In this document: in pieces, positions 1 through 7,752 of the stretch
Numbering within the stretch: the first letter of the stretch is position 1
Layout: each line of letters starts with the position of its first letter
Made by a program: the position numbers and the translations under genes
Notes under the pieces: generated by a model
Database searches by the model: none
What the model saw: the letters and a program-made list of their open reading frames with translations, nothing else
Told to the model about the DNA's origin: nothing
Assembly (NCBI GenBank): GCA_005790505.1
Contig: SXUP01000021.1
Span: 1 to 40,314, forward strand
Direction of reading: 5' to 3'
DNA: 40,314 nucleotides
From: Actinomycetota bacterium
GTDB lineage: Bacteria > Actinomycetota > Acidimicrobiia > Acidimicrobiales > Ilumatobacteraceae

Positions 1-701
1 AGTCGCAAGAAAGTCAGTGTTCGAATCACCCACCAGCCTGGATCAATTTGATACCAGCGATGGGACAGTCGTGGGGAAGAGGGTGCGGCGTGATGGTTGT
101 TATGCAGACCTTCACCCATCGTGATGAACGCGAGCCATTGCAGATTCGTTGCTTGATTGGAATGGGGCCGCCGACCAAAATGATGCCCCATGGCGTTTAC
201 TGCGGCTGACCCTGCCAAGTAAACATTGAGATGCACGAGTGCAGCCACAATTCCGGCCACTGGTCCAAGCACCAAAATCAAAAATGCAATACCCAAGCCA
301 AGCCCAGTCTTGTTATGTCCAAAGAAATATTGATCCCACTTGTCATCTGGCAAGTCTCGACCGTATTTTGCAATCGTTTCTGGATTTCTAACGCTTTTGC
401 GATACATCATCACATTTTTCATCTGCACTGTCTTCCAACCGTGTAACACAGGGGAGTGGGGGTCACCCTCGATGTCAGTGAAAGCGTGATGTTTGCGATG
501 TACTGCTACCCACTCTCTAGGCTTAATCCCAGTTGAAACCCAAATAATGAAGCGAAACACTATTGCCACTGGCTTTTTGACGGTGAGCGCACGATGACTC
601 AAGGCCCGATGCAAGTAGACAGTTGTGCAAATATTGGCAAGTGCCATCACAAGTAATCCAGCCCCAAAACCAATCAGGATTGTCTTCAATATCTCGCCCA
701 C
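1..701 (-). CDS. Acyl-CoA/acyl-lipid delta-9 desaturase, C-terminus cut by window edge
   Basis: Membrane di-iron fatty-acid desaturase that introduces a cis double bond into acyl chains. Translating the minus strand from GTG at 701 gives all three histidine boxes: YLHRALSHRAL (HxxxxH), VHRKHHAF (HxxHH) and GEGLHNNHHAAP (HxxHH), followed by the family's typical RWYQIDPGWW. Hydrophobic segments flank the boxes. The reading frame is open to base 1, so the C-terminus lies outside the window. GTG 701 is the first possible start after an in-frame TAG at 707-705. There is no Shine-Dalgarno, but TAGCCT lies 6 nt upstream, so the mRNA is probably leaderless. It diverges from a TetR gene across a palindrome, suggesting it is that regulator's target. 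The family call is secure; the substrate (acyl-CoA or acyl-lipid) is not resolved. Confidence 0.93.
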   Translation of the reverse strand, partial: MGEILKTILIGFGAGLLVMALANICTTVYLHRALSHRALTVKKPVAIVFRFIIWVSTGIKPREWVAVHRKHHAFTDIEGDPHSPVLHGWKTVQMKNVMMYRKSVRNPETIAKYGRDLPDDKWDQYFFGHNKTGLGLGIAFLILVLGPVAGIVAALVHLNVYLAGSAAVNAMGHHFGRRPHSNQATNLQWLAFITMGEGLHNNHHAAPSSPRLSHRWYQIDPGWWVIRTLTFLR

Positions 702-760
702 TTGCTAAGGCTAGCCCACTACCTACTGGTAGGTAGGCATTTTGCGCTAGATTGCATGTC
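702..760. promoter_or_regulatory. Divergent desaturase/TetR promoters with palindromic operator
   Basis: Positions 719-736 read CTACCTACTGGTAGGTAG, a perfect inverted repeat (8-bp arms, 2-bp centre). TAGCCT (713-708, minus) lies 6 nt before the desaturase GTG and TAGATT (748-753, plus) lies 7 nt before the TetR GTG. The palindrome falls where the -35 region of both promoters would be. TetR proteins typically bind such sites and repress; autorepression plus repression of the desaturase is inferred. Confidence 0.75.
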
Positions 761-1399
761 GTGGCTCAAGTTTCACCAACAGGCAATAACCGAGCCGATG
801 ACGACGCTCGGTCAACGCGAGAGTTAATCATCGCCGAGTCGTTGCGCTGTTTTGCCGAATCCGGGTATGACGGAACATCACTGAACGATATTGCTGCCGG
901 GGTGGGTATCCGTCGTCCGAGTCTCCTGCACCATTTCACCAACAAGGAGGCGCTGTATGCCGAGGTCTTTGAGAGGTTGTTGGCTGATTGGCTAGAGCGT
1001 CTAGATGTCGCCGTTGCCGATCAGGCCGTTGGTTGGGCCAAAGTGGAGTTGGTACTGAATGCAGGTTTTCGCCTCTTTGAAGACACACCAGATTACGTCC
1101 GCATGATGAGACGAGAGGCCCTTGACGGAGGCGCACATCCAGGTATTGATCTTGCTGCCGTATTGCGACCATTATTCGATTCCGCTTCGGCATATTTTGA
1201 CGCCCAGATGGAGGCAGGGGTCTTCAAGCGGCACAATTCACGACACCTATTGATCACTGGATACGGAGCGATCCTTACCTATTTCAGCGATGCCTCTTTC
1301 ATCGATGGTTTGATTGACGACGACGCACTCCGCAAAGAACACATCGCTGAGCACCGCGACCATGTTCTGTCTTTTTTCAAATCTGCCTTGATTGATTAG
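761..1399 (+). CDS. TetR/AcrR family transcriptional regulator
   Basis: One-component repressor of about 212 residues. The N-terminal helix-turn-helix is recognisable: a TRELIIAESLRCFAESGYDG helix pair, SLNDIAAGVGI, then RRPSLLHHFTNKEALYAEV, the TetR recognition helix and its Y/HHF-x-NKEALY signature. The remaining C-terminal part is a helical ligand-binding and dimer domain. GTG 761 is preferred over TTG 752 because the -10-like TAGATT sits 7 nt upstream (leaderless) and the HTH spacing from the N-terminus is normal. The palindrome upstream and the divergent desaturase suggest control of membrane lipid unsaturation, like the lipid-responsive DesT and AlkX regulators; the ligand (perhaps an acyl-CoA) is inferred. 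Confidence 0.88.
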   Translation: MAQVSPTGNNRADDDARSTRELIIAESLRCFAESGYDGTSLNDIAAGVGIRRPSLLHHFTNKEALYAEVFERLLADWLERLDVAVADQAVGWAKVELVLNAGFRLFEDTPDYVRMMRREALDGGAHPGIDLAAVLRPLFDSASAYFDAQMEAGVFKRHNSRHLLITGYGAILTYFSDASFIDGLIDDDALRKEHIAEHRDHVLSFFKSALID

Positions 1400-1450
1400 G
1401 TCTTTCGTAAGGCGCAGATTGAATGGATTTATTGAGTACGGTTGAGGTCT

Positions 1451-3604
1451 GTGTCTAGAACCCAACGAACCTTGTCAGAGTTTGATTCTCGCGAATTATT
1501 AGGTTCGTGTGGCATCCCGTTTGCGGGGCAAGAACGTGTACTGAGCGCCAATGAGGCGGCTAAAGCCGCAACAAAAATGGGATTCCCAGTTGTTGTCAAA
1601 CTCGGTGGAGAAAATATCGCCCATAAAACGGAAAGAGGATTGGTTCGACTTGGGGTTTCCTCTGAATCTGAGTGCCTCAAGGCGGCCCAAGAGCTCTTGA
1701 GTAAAGCGACCACCAAAGACGGCGCTGTGCACCTGTTGATTTCTAAAATGGTGTTTGGCGCTCGGGAACTAATTGCAGGCGTCCTTGTTGACCCACAGTT
1801 TGGTCCAACGGTGATGCTCGGAGTGGGAGGAGTTCTAACCGAGGCGATTGGTGATGTTGTTTTTAGACCGGCGCCACTGCAAGCCGCTGATGCTGACGCC
1901 ATGATCAGACAAATTAGATCTCAAAAACTGCTGGCTGAATTTCGAGGGGAAGCAGGAGTGAATAGGCAACAGCTTGCCAGCATTTTGATGGGTCTTTCGG
2001 ATATCGCCTGTATCCGTCAAGACATTTTGTCTATCGATATCAATCCACTAATCATAGAATCAAATGGTTCGGTTGTCGCAGTTGATGGTCTTGTAGAAAT
2101 TGGTGCGCGCCAGAACTCAGGGACGGTTAGGCGAACCGCTTTTACAAACCAACAATTCATGGCGCTGTTTGAGCCGCGGGGTGTATTGGTTGCGGGGGCG
2201 TCAAGTCATCCAGGAAAATTTGGTTTTGTCTCACTGCACAATATTTTGGCAAGTGGTTATGCGGGTGCCGTGTTTGGAACAAATCTTCAAGGCGAGGAGG
2301 TGCTCGGCATTACGACAGTCGCTGACATTGCCGCCCTTCCTGATGATGGCATTGATCTTGTATTTGTTTGCACGCCAGCTTCTGCCAACCTTGATCTATT
2401 GCGAGCATGCGCAAACAAGGGTGTTAAGGCCGCATTTTTAACATCTGCTGGCTACGGGGAAGCAGGAGAACAAGGTCGCTTCGATGAAGCTGAATTGGTT
2501 CGAGTGGCCGACGAACTCGGCATCTTGTTGGCTGGACCAAATGGGCAAGGAGTGGTTTCAACCCCAGTAAACTTATGTGCTCAGATCGTGGCGCCATATC
2601 CACCGCGTGGTTCAATTTCTGTGGCAAGTCAAAGTGGAAACTTTGTCTCAAGTTTTTTAAATTATGCTCGGCAGACAGGCGTGGGCATTAGTCGCGCTGT
2701 GTCGGCAGGGAATGCTGCCTGTTTGGGTGTTGCTGATCTTTTGGAATTTTACGCGACTGACACTGAAACGAAAGTTTCTCTGGCCTATGTCGAAGGAATC
2801 ACAGACGGTAGGGAACTAATGAACCGCATTGGAGCGACAGTTCGCACCACTCCAGTTGTATTGGTTAAGGGAGGCTCTACCCAAATGGGGGCGATGGCTG
2901 CTGCCAGCCACACGGGAGCTCTTGCGGCTGATGATGCGGTCTTTGATGGAGCATGCCGACAGTGGGGCATTTCGCGGGCGGCAACCGTTGAGGAGGCTTT
3001 CGAGGCAGCAGCAACCTTTGCCACGCAACCTTTGCCACGTGGACCGCGCGTTGTGGTGTTGACAACCGCAGGGGGATGGGGTGTTGTTACGGCCGATGCT
3101 ATTGCCCGTGACGGTTTATTGGTGCTCACCGACCTAGCCGATGACTTGAAAGATGCAATTGATAAAAAATTGCCTCCACGATGGAGCAAAAATAATCCCG
3201 TTGATTGCGCTGGTGGTGAAATTCGCGACACCATTCCAGAGGTCATGGAGTTGATCGCTCGACACGACAGCGTTGATGCCGTTATTTATCTCGGACTCGG
3301 AATACAGGCCAATCAAGCGCGTTTAATGCGGGAGGGGTCTTTTTATCCTGATCACGGACTTGAGCGGATTGTGACGTACCACGAGCGCCAAGACGCGCGC
3401 TTTGCCCAGGCAGCACATGACCTAATTATCGCCGTTAACAAACCAATTCTTGTGGCCACCGAATTGGCTGTGGCAGACCCAGGCAATAGTGGTGTAGTTA
3501 CTGTCAAGAACACTGGTCATTTGTGTTATGCCAGCGGCAATCGAGCAGTAACTGCTCTCGGTCACCTCTATCGCTATGCGGTATTTGTCGGGGAATCGCG
3601 GTAA
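1451..3604 (+). CDS. ADP-forming acyl-CoA synthetase / acetate-CoA ligase family protein
   Basis: About 717 residues, matching fused alpha-beta NDP-forming acyl-CoA ligases. The N-terminal third is an ATP-grasp domain (FPVVVKLGGENIAHKTERGL and, later, GPTVMLGVGGVLTEA). The middle is a CoA-binding Rossmann domain (RGVLVAGASSHPGKFGFVSL) followed by succinyl-CoA-ligase-like domains with ISVASQSGNF and MAAASHTGALAADD; the latter holds the His expected to be phosphorylated. The ATP-grasp-first order is a known permutation of the family. The enzyme interconverts an acyl-CoA plus ADP and phosphate with the free acid plus ATP; substrate unknown. The start may be TTG 1442 or GTG 1451; TACGGT lies 8 nt before the GTG. 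Its position behind the TetR gene hints at acyl-group metabolism. Confidence 0.85.
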   Translation: MSRTQRTLSEFDSRELLGSCGIPFAGQERVLSANEAAKAATKMGFPVVVKLGGENIAHKTERGLVRLGVSSESECLKAAQELLSKATTKDGAVHLLISKMVFGARELIAGVLVDPQFGPTVMLGVGGVLTEAIGDVVFRPAPLQAADADAMIRQIRSQKLLAEFRGEAGVNRQQLASILMGLSDIACIRQDILSIDINPLIIESNGSVVAVDGLVEIGARQNSGTVRRTAFTNQQFMALFEPRGVLVAGASSHPGKFGFVSLHNILASGYAGAVFGTNLQGEEVLGITTVADIAALPDDGIDLVFVCTPASANLDLLRACANKGVKAAFLTSAGYGEAGEQGRFDEAELVRVADELGILLAGPNGQGVVSTPVNLCAQIVAPYPPRGSISVASQSGNFVSSFLNYARQTGVGISRAVSAGNAACLGVADLLEFYATDTETKVSLAYVEGITDGRELMNRIGATVRTTPVVLVKGGSTQMGAMAAASHTGALAADDAVFDGACRQWGISRAATVEEAFEAAATFATQPLPRGPRVVVLTTAGGWGVVTADAIARDGLLVLTDLADDLKDAIDKKLPPRWSKNNPVDCAGGEIRDTIPEVMELIARHDSVDAVIYLGLGIQANQARLMREGSFYPDHGLERIVTYHERQDARFAQAAHDLIIAVNKPILVATELAVADPGNSGVVTVKNTGHLCYASGNRAVTALGHLYRYAVFVGESR

Positions 3605-3608
3605 CTCG

Positions 3609-5003
3609 ATGAGACGTGCAGCGCGTCCAGCACGGGTTGTTGCGATTGGAGGCACATTTGTCTTAGTGCTTCTTCTTGTCGGACTTTCTTACACGACGAG
3701 TGTTGCCACGCGAGTCAACAATAATGACGAAGCTGTGGAATCAGGAACATCGATACTGGTACCAGTTCTATCGGCAAGACGAACGCCAACTGTATTGTCA
3801 GCTGTTACACGAATCGGCAAGTTAACGAGTGGGTTGTCAACCCTAAATAAAAAAATACCAAAAAACTCGTGCTTGGTTGTCTCATGGATGGGGCGTCAAC
3901 TAATTTCTACTCGTGCGGATACGCCTTTGACGCCTGCCAGCGCATTGAAACTTTTCACCGGTTTCGCTGCACTTCGGGCACTTGGTCCTTCTCATACTTT
4001 TACGACAACCGTCAAGGGAGAAATTAAAGACGGTGTGGTGACGGGTGATTTATATCTAATCGGAGGGGGAGACCCTCTGCTGGTGCGACGCGACTATGTG
4101 GCCAATGAAAAGTATCCAACCTTGTCGCCTACCTACATGGAGGTGCTCGCAGATGCAATTGTCGCCGCAGGAGTTCAGACAATATCGGGCACGATTGTTG
4201 GTGTGGACGATCGCTTTGATGACGTTCGCTATCCGTCTACATGGCCCACAAGTTTCTATGCTGCCGAGGGCGGACCACTTGGGGCTCTGATGTCTAGTGA
4301 TGGATCGGCCTTGGGGCAGGCCCTAAAACCAGACGATCCAGCGATTGGTGCAGCCGATGACTTGCATGCGCTGCTTGGTTTACGCGGTGTAGTGATGACG
4401 GGGCAGTCGAAAAATGGTTCTGTTGCCGAGTCTGTTCCAACAATTACAGAACTAACTTCTGCTCCGTTGTCAGAAATTGTGCGAGAGATGTTGGTGAACA
4501 GCGATAACAACACCGCTGAACTATTGCTCAAAGAAATGGGGTTTGTCGTAAAAAAGTCGGGGACGACAGCAGATGGTCTAGCGGTTGTGATGGAGCAACT
4601 CAGCCTGGCAAAGATCCCTGTTGCTGGCTTGAGTATTTTGGATGGCTCAGGCTTGACGACTGAAAGCACGGCTACATGTTCGGCACTCATGGCAGTCCTG
4701 ACCCAAGAGAGCGCGACATTGCCAACGATGCTCGCAGTCGCAGGAGAAACTGGAACACTGGGCTCGGTCTTTGGGGGGCAATCCATCAAGGGTCGCCTTG
4801 TTGCCAAAACTGGCACCCTACGTAACGTAAAGAGCATCGCTGGATATGTGCCCCTCAGTGGCGCTGACCCAGTGTTATTTTCTTTCATGGTTAACAAAGT
4901 GGGCATAGACAATCAAAGTCAATATCGACCTTTGTGGTACGAATTAGGCGATGCGTTAGATCGAGCATCGCCCAATCCACGTCCTGAGGATCTGGCACCA
5001 TAG
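3609..5003 (+). CDS. dacB: D-alanyl-D-alanine carboxypeptidase/endopeptidase, PBP4 (S13) family
   Basis: Penicillin-binding protein acting on peptidoglycan stem peptides outside the membrane; 464 residues, normal for S13. Residues 9-28 are a signal anchor or signal peptide. The three active-site motifs are present: SALK (S111, K114), SDN (298-300) and KTG (400-402). The long insert between the first two motifs is typical of PBP4. ATG 3609 lies 4 nt after the preceding stop; an upstream extension to 3576 would only overlap that gene. Mycobacterial genomes carry a homologue (Rv3627c) next to tilS/hpt; that context is absent here. Confidence 0.92.
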   Translation: MRRAARPARVVAIGGTFVLVLLLVGLSYTTSVATRVNNNDEAVESGTSILVPVLSARRTPTVLSAVTRIGKLTSGLSTLNKKIPKNSCLVVSWMGRQLISTRADTPLTPASALKLFTGFAALRALGPSHTFTTTVKGEIKDGVVTGDLYLIGGGDPLLVRRDYVANEKYPTLSPTYMEVLADAIVAAGVQTISGTIVGVDDRFDDVRYPSTWPTSFYAAEGGPLGALMSSDGSALGQALKPDDPAIGAADDLHALLGLRGVVMTGQSKNGSVAESVPTITELTSAPLSEIVREMLVNSDNNTAELLLKEMGFVVKKSGTTADGLAVVMEQLSLAKIPVAGLSILDGSGLTTESTATCSALMAVLTQESATLPTMLAVAGETGTLGSVFGGQSIKGRLVAKTGTLRNVKSIAGYVPLSGADPVLFSFMVNKVGIDNQSQYRPLWYELGDALDRASPNPRPEDLAP

Positions 5004-5028
5004 ACAAAATTGTGCTTGGCTTTAGTAG

Positions 5029-5718
5029 ATGATCGTCCCAATGTTTCCACTTGGTTCGGTTTTCTTGCCCGGAGACCTCGTCCCGCTTCGTATTTTTGAA
5101 CCTCGATATGTCGAGATGATGCATAAATTGCTCGCTGGCGAAACAGAAGTAGACATGTCGTTTGGATGCGTGTTGATTGGCAAAGGATCTGAAGTTGGTG
5201 GTGACGACCAGCGACGCGATGTGGGTGTGATGGTTCATATAGAGCAATGTGTCGTCACGCCTGAGGGGGGCTACGCCTTGGTTGGTCTAGCAGGTGACAT
5301 CCTGTTAGTCGATGAATGGTTAGTCGATGAGCCCTTTCCTCGGGCCCGTGTCGGATTCCGCCAAAATCTTGAAGCAGAACCTGAGATGAATACCAGTGCG
5401 ATTTCAGATCTGCAAAGACGAATCAAAAGTTCAGCTGAGGCCGTTGATCATATTTTGCTAGAGGTTCAAGGTCCCAATCTCAGTAGTTCAGATCCAAGAG
5501 ACGGTTATTTGGATCTAGAAATGCTTGACCAGACCCAAAACTGGGTGGACTCTTTGGCTGATGTTCTTTGGTACGTGGCGCGGCACCTTCCTGCTGGCCC
5601 CGAACTTCGATACGACTTTTTATCTTGCCTAACGTTGAGTGAATTGGTTAAGGCAGTCGAATCCGCCATCACCCACACTCAAGAACTTCTGGCTTTTTCC
5701 AAACTTGAGCGGGACTGA
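5029..5718 (+). CDS. Lon N-terminal (substrate-binding) domain protein
   Basis: 229 residues beginning MFPLGSVFLPGDLVPLRIFEP, which with RYVEMM is the signature of the Lon protease N-terminal (LAN/PUA-like) domain. There is no AAA or protease domain, so this is the stand-alone family common in actinobacteria. The C-terminal half (about 120-229) is helical. It follows dacB by 25 nt on the same strand, so cotranscription is likely. The stand-alone domain has no established biochemical role; it may bind peptides or unfolded protein. Confidence 0.85.
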   Translation: MIVPMFPLGSVFLPGDLVPLRIFEPRYVEMMHKLLAGETEVDMSFGCVLIGKGSEVGGDDQRRDVGVMVHIEQCVVTPEGGYALVGLAGDILLVDEWLVDEPFPRARVGFRQNLEAEPEMNTSAISDLQRRIKSSAEAVDHILLEVQGPNLSSSDPRDGYLDLEMLDQTQNWVDSLADVLWYVARHLPAGPELRYDFLSCLTLSELVKAVESAITHTQELLAFSKLERD

Positions 5719-5788
5719 CTGGCTCATAACACCCGTGACACCTAACGGTGGCGAGTAAAAGCACGTTTGGCACGGTATCCATATAGAT

Positions 5789-6124
5789 GTGAGTAAGACC
5801 GAACCATCTCGACACATGGGACCTGTAGACCGCGTAGAGGACCTCGTTGAGGCCGTAAAACAGTACGCCAAACAAGAAACCCTGGGTCCTCTAAGAGGGG
5901 CTGGTCGCTGGCTTGGCTTTGGGGCATTAGCAGCCTTGTTGCTCGGGTCTGCTTTGGTGCTGGGGGTGCTGGGAGTGCTTCGATTATCACAAGATTTGGG
6001 TGGCGAAGCCCTTGACGGCGCTTGGTCTTTTGTCCACTACCTCATTGCTGCTGTTTTTAACTTGTTATTCATATCTATGGCGTTGTCTCGAATCAGCAAG
6101 ACTTCTTTAGCGAAGGAGAAATAA
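5789..6124 (+). CDS. Small membrane protein, actinobacterial holin-X-like
   Basis: 111 residues with a soluble amphipathic N-terminus (about 1-40) and two strong transmembrane segments (about 43-66 and 82-102). The layout and the GPLRGAGRWLGFGALAALLL region resemble the Putative Actinobacterial Holin-X / phage_holin_3_6 family (PF07332), a family defined by similarity only. No phage genes are nearby, so a lytic role is unlikely. The GTG start follows an AT-rich TATCCATATAGAT stretch and has no Shine-Dalgarno. The gene abuts the next small one and is probably cotranscribed with it. Confidence 0.65.
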   Translation: MSKTEPSRHMGPVDRVEDLVEAVKQYAKQETLGPLRGAGRWLGFGALAALLLGSALVLGVLGVLRLSQDLGGEALDGAWSFVHYLIAAVFNLLFISMALSRISKTSLAKEK

Positions 6125-6337
6125 ATGTCCGAGACAAATGGTCGCATAAGCAAGGATGACCTTGAAGAAAAGTTTCGCGCGCTGCAGGCTGATTTACAAG
6201 GAAGGTTCAGCTCCAAGAAGGATTCAATCGTGGCGATTGGATCGGTCATCGGCGCTGTAGTGGTCATCTTGGCTTATTTATTGGGGAGACGGCGTGGCAA
6301 ACGAAAAGGCGGTCGCGTCGAGATTCGTCGTTTTTAG
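6125..6337 (+). CDS. Hypothetical single-span membrane protein (70 aa)
   Basis: The ATG directly follows the upstream TAA, with AAGGAG 6 nt before it, so translation is well supported. Residues 8-30 are a charged helix, 35-53 a Gly/Ile/Val transmembrane helix (GSVIGAVVVILAYLLG), and the tail is very basic (RRRGKRKGG), predicting a cytoplasmic C-terminus. No known function. It is the second of three tiny genes between the Lon-domain gene and trmI. Confidence 0.7.
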   Translation: MSETNGRISKDDLEEKFRALQADLQGRFSSKKDSIVAIGSVIGAVVVILAYLLGRRRGKRKGGRVEIRRF

Positions 6338-6343
6338 ATCAAG

Positions 6344-6541
6344 ATGGTTTATCTCCTTAAACGATTGTTGTTTAGTCGCCTCTTGATGCGCGTTTTGCGA
6401 CGAAAGAGAAAATTCTCATTTCCCGTCATTATTGTTTGGGCGATAAGAAGACTGCTAAGAAGTCGGCGTTCGATTTTGTCCGTTGCTGACATGTCCGACG
6501 GCGAAACGCTCATCATCTCTCGGAAACACGAGCGTGTCTAG
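6344..6541 (+). CDS. Hypothetical very basic small protein (65 aa)
   Basis: Starts 6 nt after the previous stop and its stop (TAG 6539-6541) overlaps the trmI GTG, consistent with a compact operon. About a quarter of residues are Arg/Lys (for example RVLRRKRKF, RRLLRSRRS), with one moderately hydrophobic stretch near 27-37. No family recognised. It could be a chance ORF, but the tight packing favours a real gene. Confidence 0.5.
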   Translation: MVYLLKRLLFSRLLMRVLRRKRKFSFPVIIVWAIRRLLRSRRSILSVADMSDGETLIISRKHERV

Positions 6542-7343
6542 TAACATTGCGCTACCATTTGCGGCGGGCGAAAAGGCGCTGTTCATTGATGGCAAGCAAA
6601 GGCGCTATTTACTTACTCTTGATGATGAGGGTGAGTTTCATAGCCACTCGGGCTATGTTGCGCATTCAACCGTGATTGGTCAAGAGACTGGCATCATCGT
6701 GGAGTCCACAAAAGGTGCCCGCTATTTGGTCTTGCGTCCAACACTCGAAGACTTTGTTGTTGAGATGCCTCGAGGAGCGCAGGTTATTTACCCCAAAGAT
6801 CTCGCCCCAATCTGCATGCTTGGCGACATCCATCCAGGTGTTCGCGTATGGGAGACGGGAGTCGGTTCAGGAGCATTGTCAATGACAATGTTGCGCTGGG
6901 GAGCCACGATTGTTGGAACAGAGTTACGAGAAGACTTCTTGAATCGGGCGCGGACTAACGTTCGATCGTTCTTGGGCCAAGAAGCGCTTAATCGCTATGA
7001 AGTTTCTCTTGGAGACAGTTACCTTTCTCCGCCTCAAGGACGTTTCGACCGAGTGGTGCTTGATTTACCTGAGCCTTGGCAGGTTGTTCCACATGCCGAA
7101 GGCGTGATGGTGGCTGGTGGAATATTGGTGGCCTATACGCCTTCAATTACTCAGGCGGTCCAAGTGCGGGAAGCACTCAGTAAATTTTGGGTTGATCAAC
7201 GAACACTTGAAGTTCTGCACCGAACCTGGCACATCGAAGGCATGGCAGTTCGACCTGATCATCGAATGGTTGCGCACACTGCATTTTTGACAACAGCGCG
7301 GTTCGTGGGCGAAAAAAGAATCTTAGAATCTAAGGCTCAATAA
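6534..7343 (+). CDS. trmI: tRNA (adenine-58-N1)-methyltransferase TrmI
   Basis: SAM-dependent enzyme methylating A58 in the tRNA T-loop; 269 residues from GTG 6534. The N-terminal beta domain (1-85) precedes a Rossmann methyltransferase domain with motif I ETGVGSGAL (107-115) and the adenine-pocket motif LDLPEPW (176-182), typical of TrmI. GTG 6534 is chosen over TTG 6483 because the shared family N-terminus (FAAGEKALFIDGKQRRYLL) begins just after it. In M. tuberculosis the homologue Rv2118c also lies beside the mpa/dop/pup cluster, so this is conserved synteny. The end overlaps the convergent ferredoxin gene by 14 nt. Confidence 0.93.
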   Translation: MSSNIALPFAAGEKALFIDGKQRRYLLTLDDEGEFHSHSGYVAHSTVIGQETGIIVESTKGARYLVLRPTLEDFVVEMPRGAQVIYPKDLAPICMLGDIHPGVRVWETGVGSGALSMTMLRWGATIVGTELREDFLNRARTNVRSFLGQEALNRYEVSLGDSYLSPPQGRFDRVVLDLPEPWQVVPHAEGVMVAGGILVAYTPSITQAVQVREALSKFWVDQRTLEVLHRTWHIEGMAVRPDHRMVAHTAFLTTARFVGEKRILESKAQ

Positions 7344-7575
7344 AAATACATTCGCCGGGGCATTCCTCGGCAGACTCCACGACGGCATCAAGTTGGCTGT
7401 CAGCGAAATTAGCGACACCCTCAGCCCCTTGGGCTTGGCCCTTGGCAGTTGCATAAATGACTGCTCCTTCTTTGACATATGCCAAGCCGTCATCGAGGAG
7501 TGTGAACACATCTGGTGCGATTTCCTCGCAGAGCCCGTCTCCGGTACAGAGGTCTTGATCAATCCATACCTTCAT
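7330..7575 (-). CDS. Ferredoxin, 3Fe-4S/4Fe-4S single-cluster type
   Basis: 81-residue acidic electron carrier. Cluster motif C10-TGDGL-C16 has Asp13 where the middle cysteine of CxxCxxC would be, as in Pyrococcus furiosus ferredoxin; the distal ligand is C72 (ECPGEC). It has an APDVF segment after the first motif and the usual C-terminal CIFIEP. Such ferredoxins often serve cytochrome P450s or other oxidoreductases, but no partner is adjacent. AAGGAG lies about 10 nt before the ATG, so unlike many genes here it has a Shine-Dalgarno leader. It is convergent with trmI and divergent from mpa. Confidence 0.9.
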   Translation of the reverse strand: MKVWIDQDLCTGDGLCEEIAPDVFTLLDDGLAYVKEGAVIYATAKGQAQGAEGVANFADSQLDAVVESAEECPGECIFIEP

Positions 7576-7752
7576 TTGTATATAACTCCTTAATTGATGT
7601 TTTTAGGGGGTTTGGTAAGCCGCTTTCGCGCATCCCGAATATATCGGTGCCCACACTTTACACGACAGAACCATAAAACTGAGGTTGCAGAAGGGAGGAC
7701 CCAAAGGGAGGACCGTATGGTCTCTTTGTCGCGGACGGAATAGGGTTGAAAT
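7576..7752. promoter_or_regulatory. Ferredoxin/mpa divergent intergenic region with 13-bp direct repeat
   Basis: Holds both divergent promoters. A 13-bp tandem repeat, AAGGGAGGACCCA (7691-7703) and AAGGGAGGACCGT (7704-7716), matches at 11 of 13 positions. It is followed by an 8-codon ORF (ATG 7717 to TAG 7741-7743, MVSLSRTE) with ideal Shine-Dalgarno spacing. TAGGGT (7741-7746) lies 6 nt before the mpa GTG and could be the -10 of a leaderless mpa transcript. Either the repeats are a regulator site or they are the leader of a short upstream ORF; the sequence alone does not decide. Confidence 0.5.

Noticed and set aside
231-446. 71-residue plus-strand ORF at the left end
   Set aside because: Antisense to the desaturase, whose three His boxes are intact.
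4256-4912. 218-residue minus-strand ORF
   Set aside because: Antisense to the PBP4-type gene, which carries all three active-site motifs.
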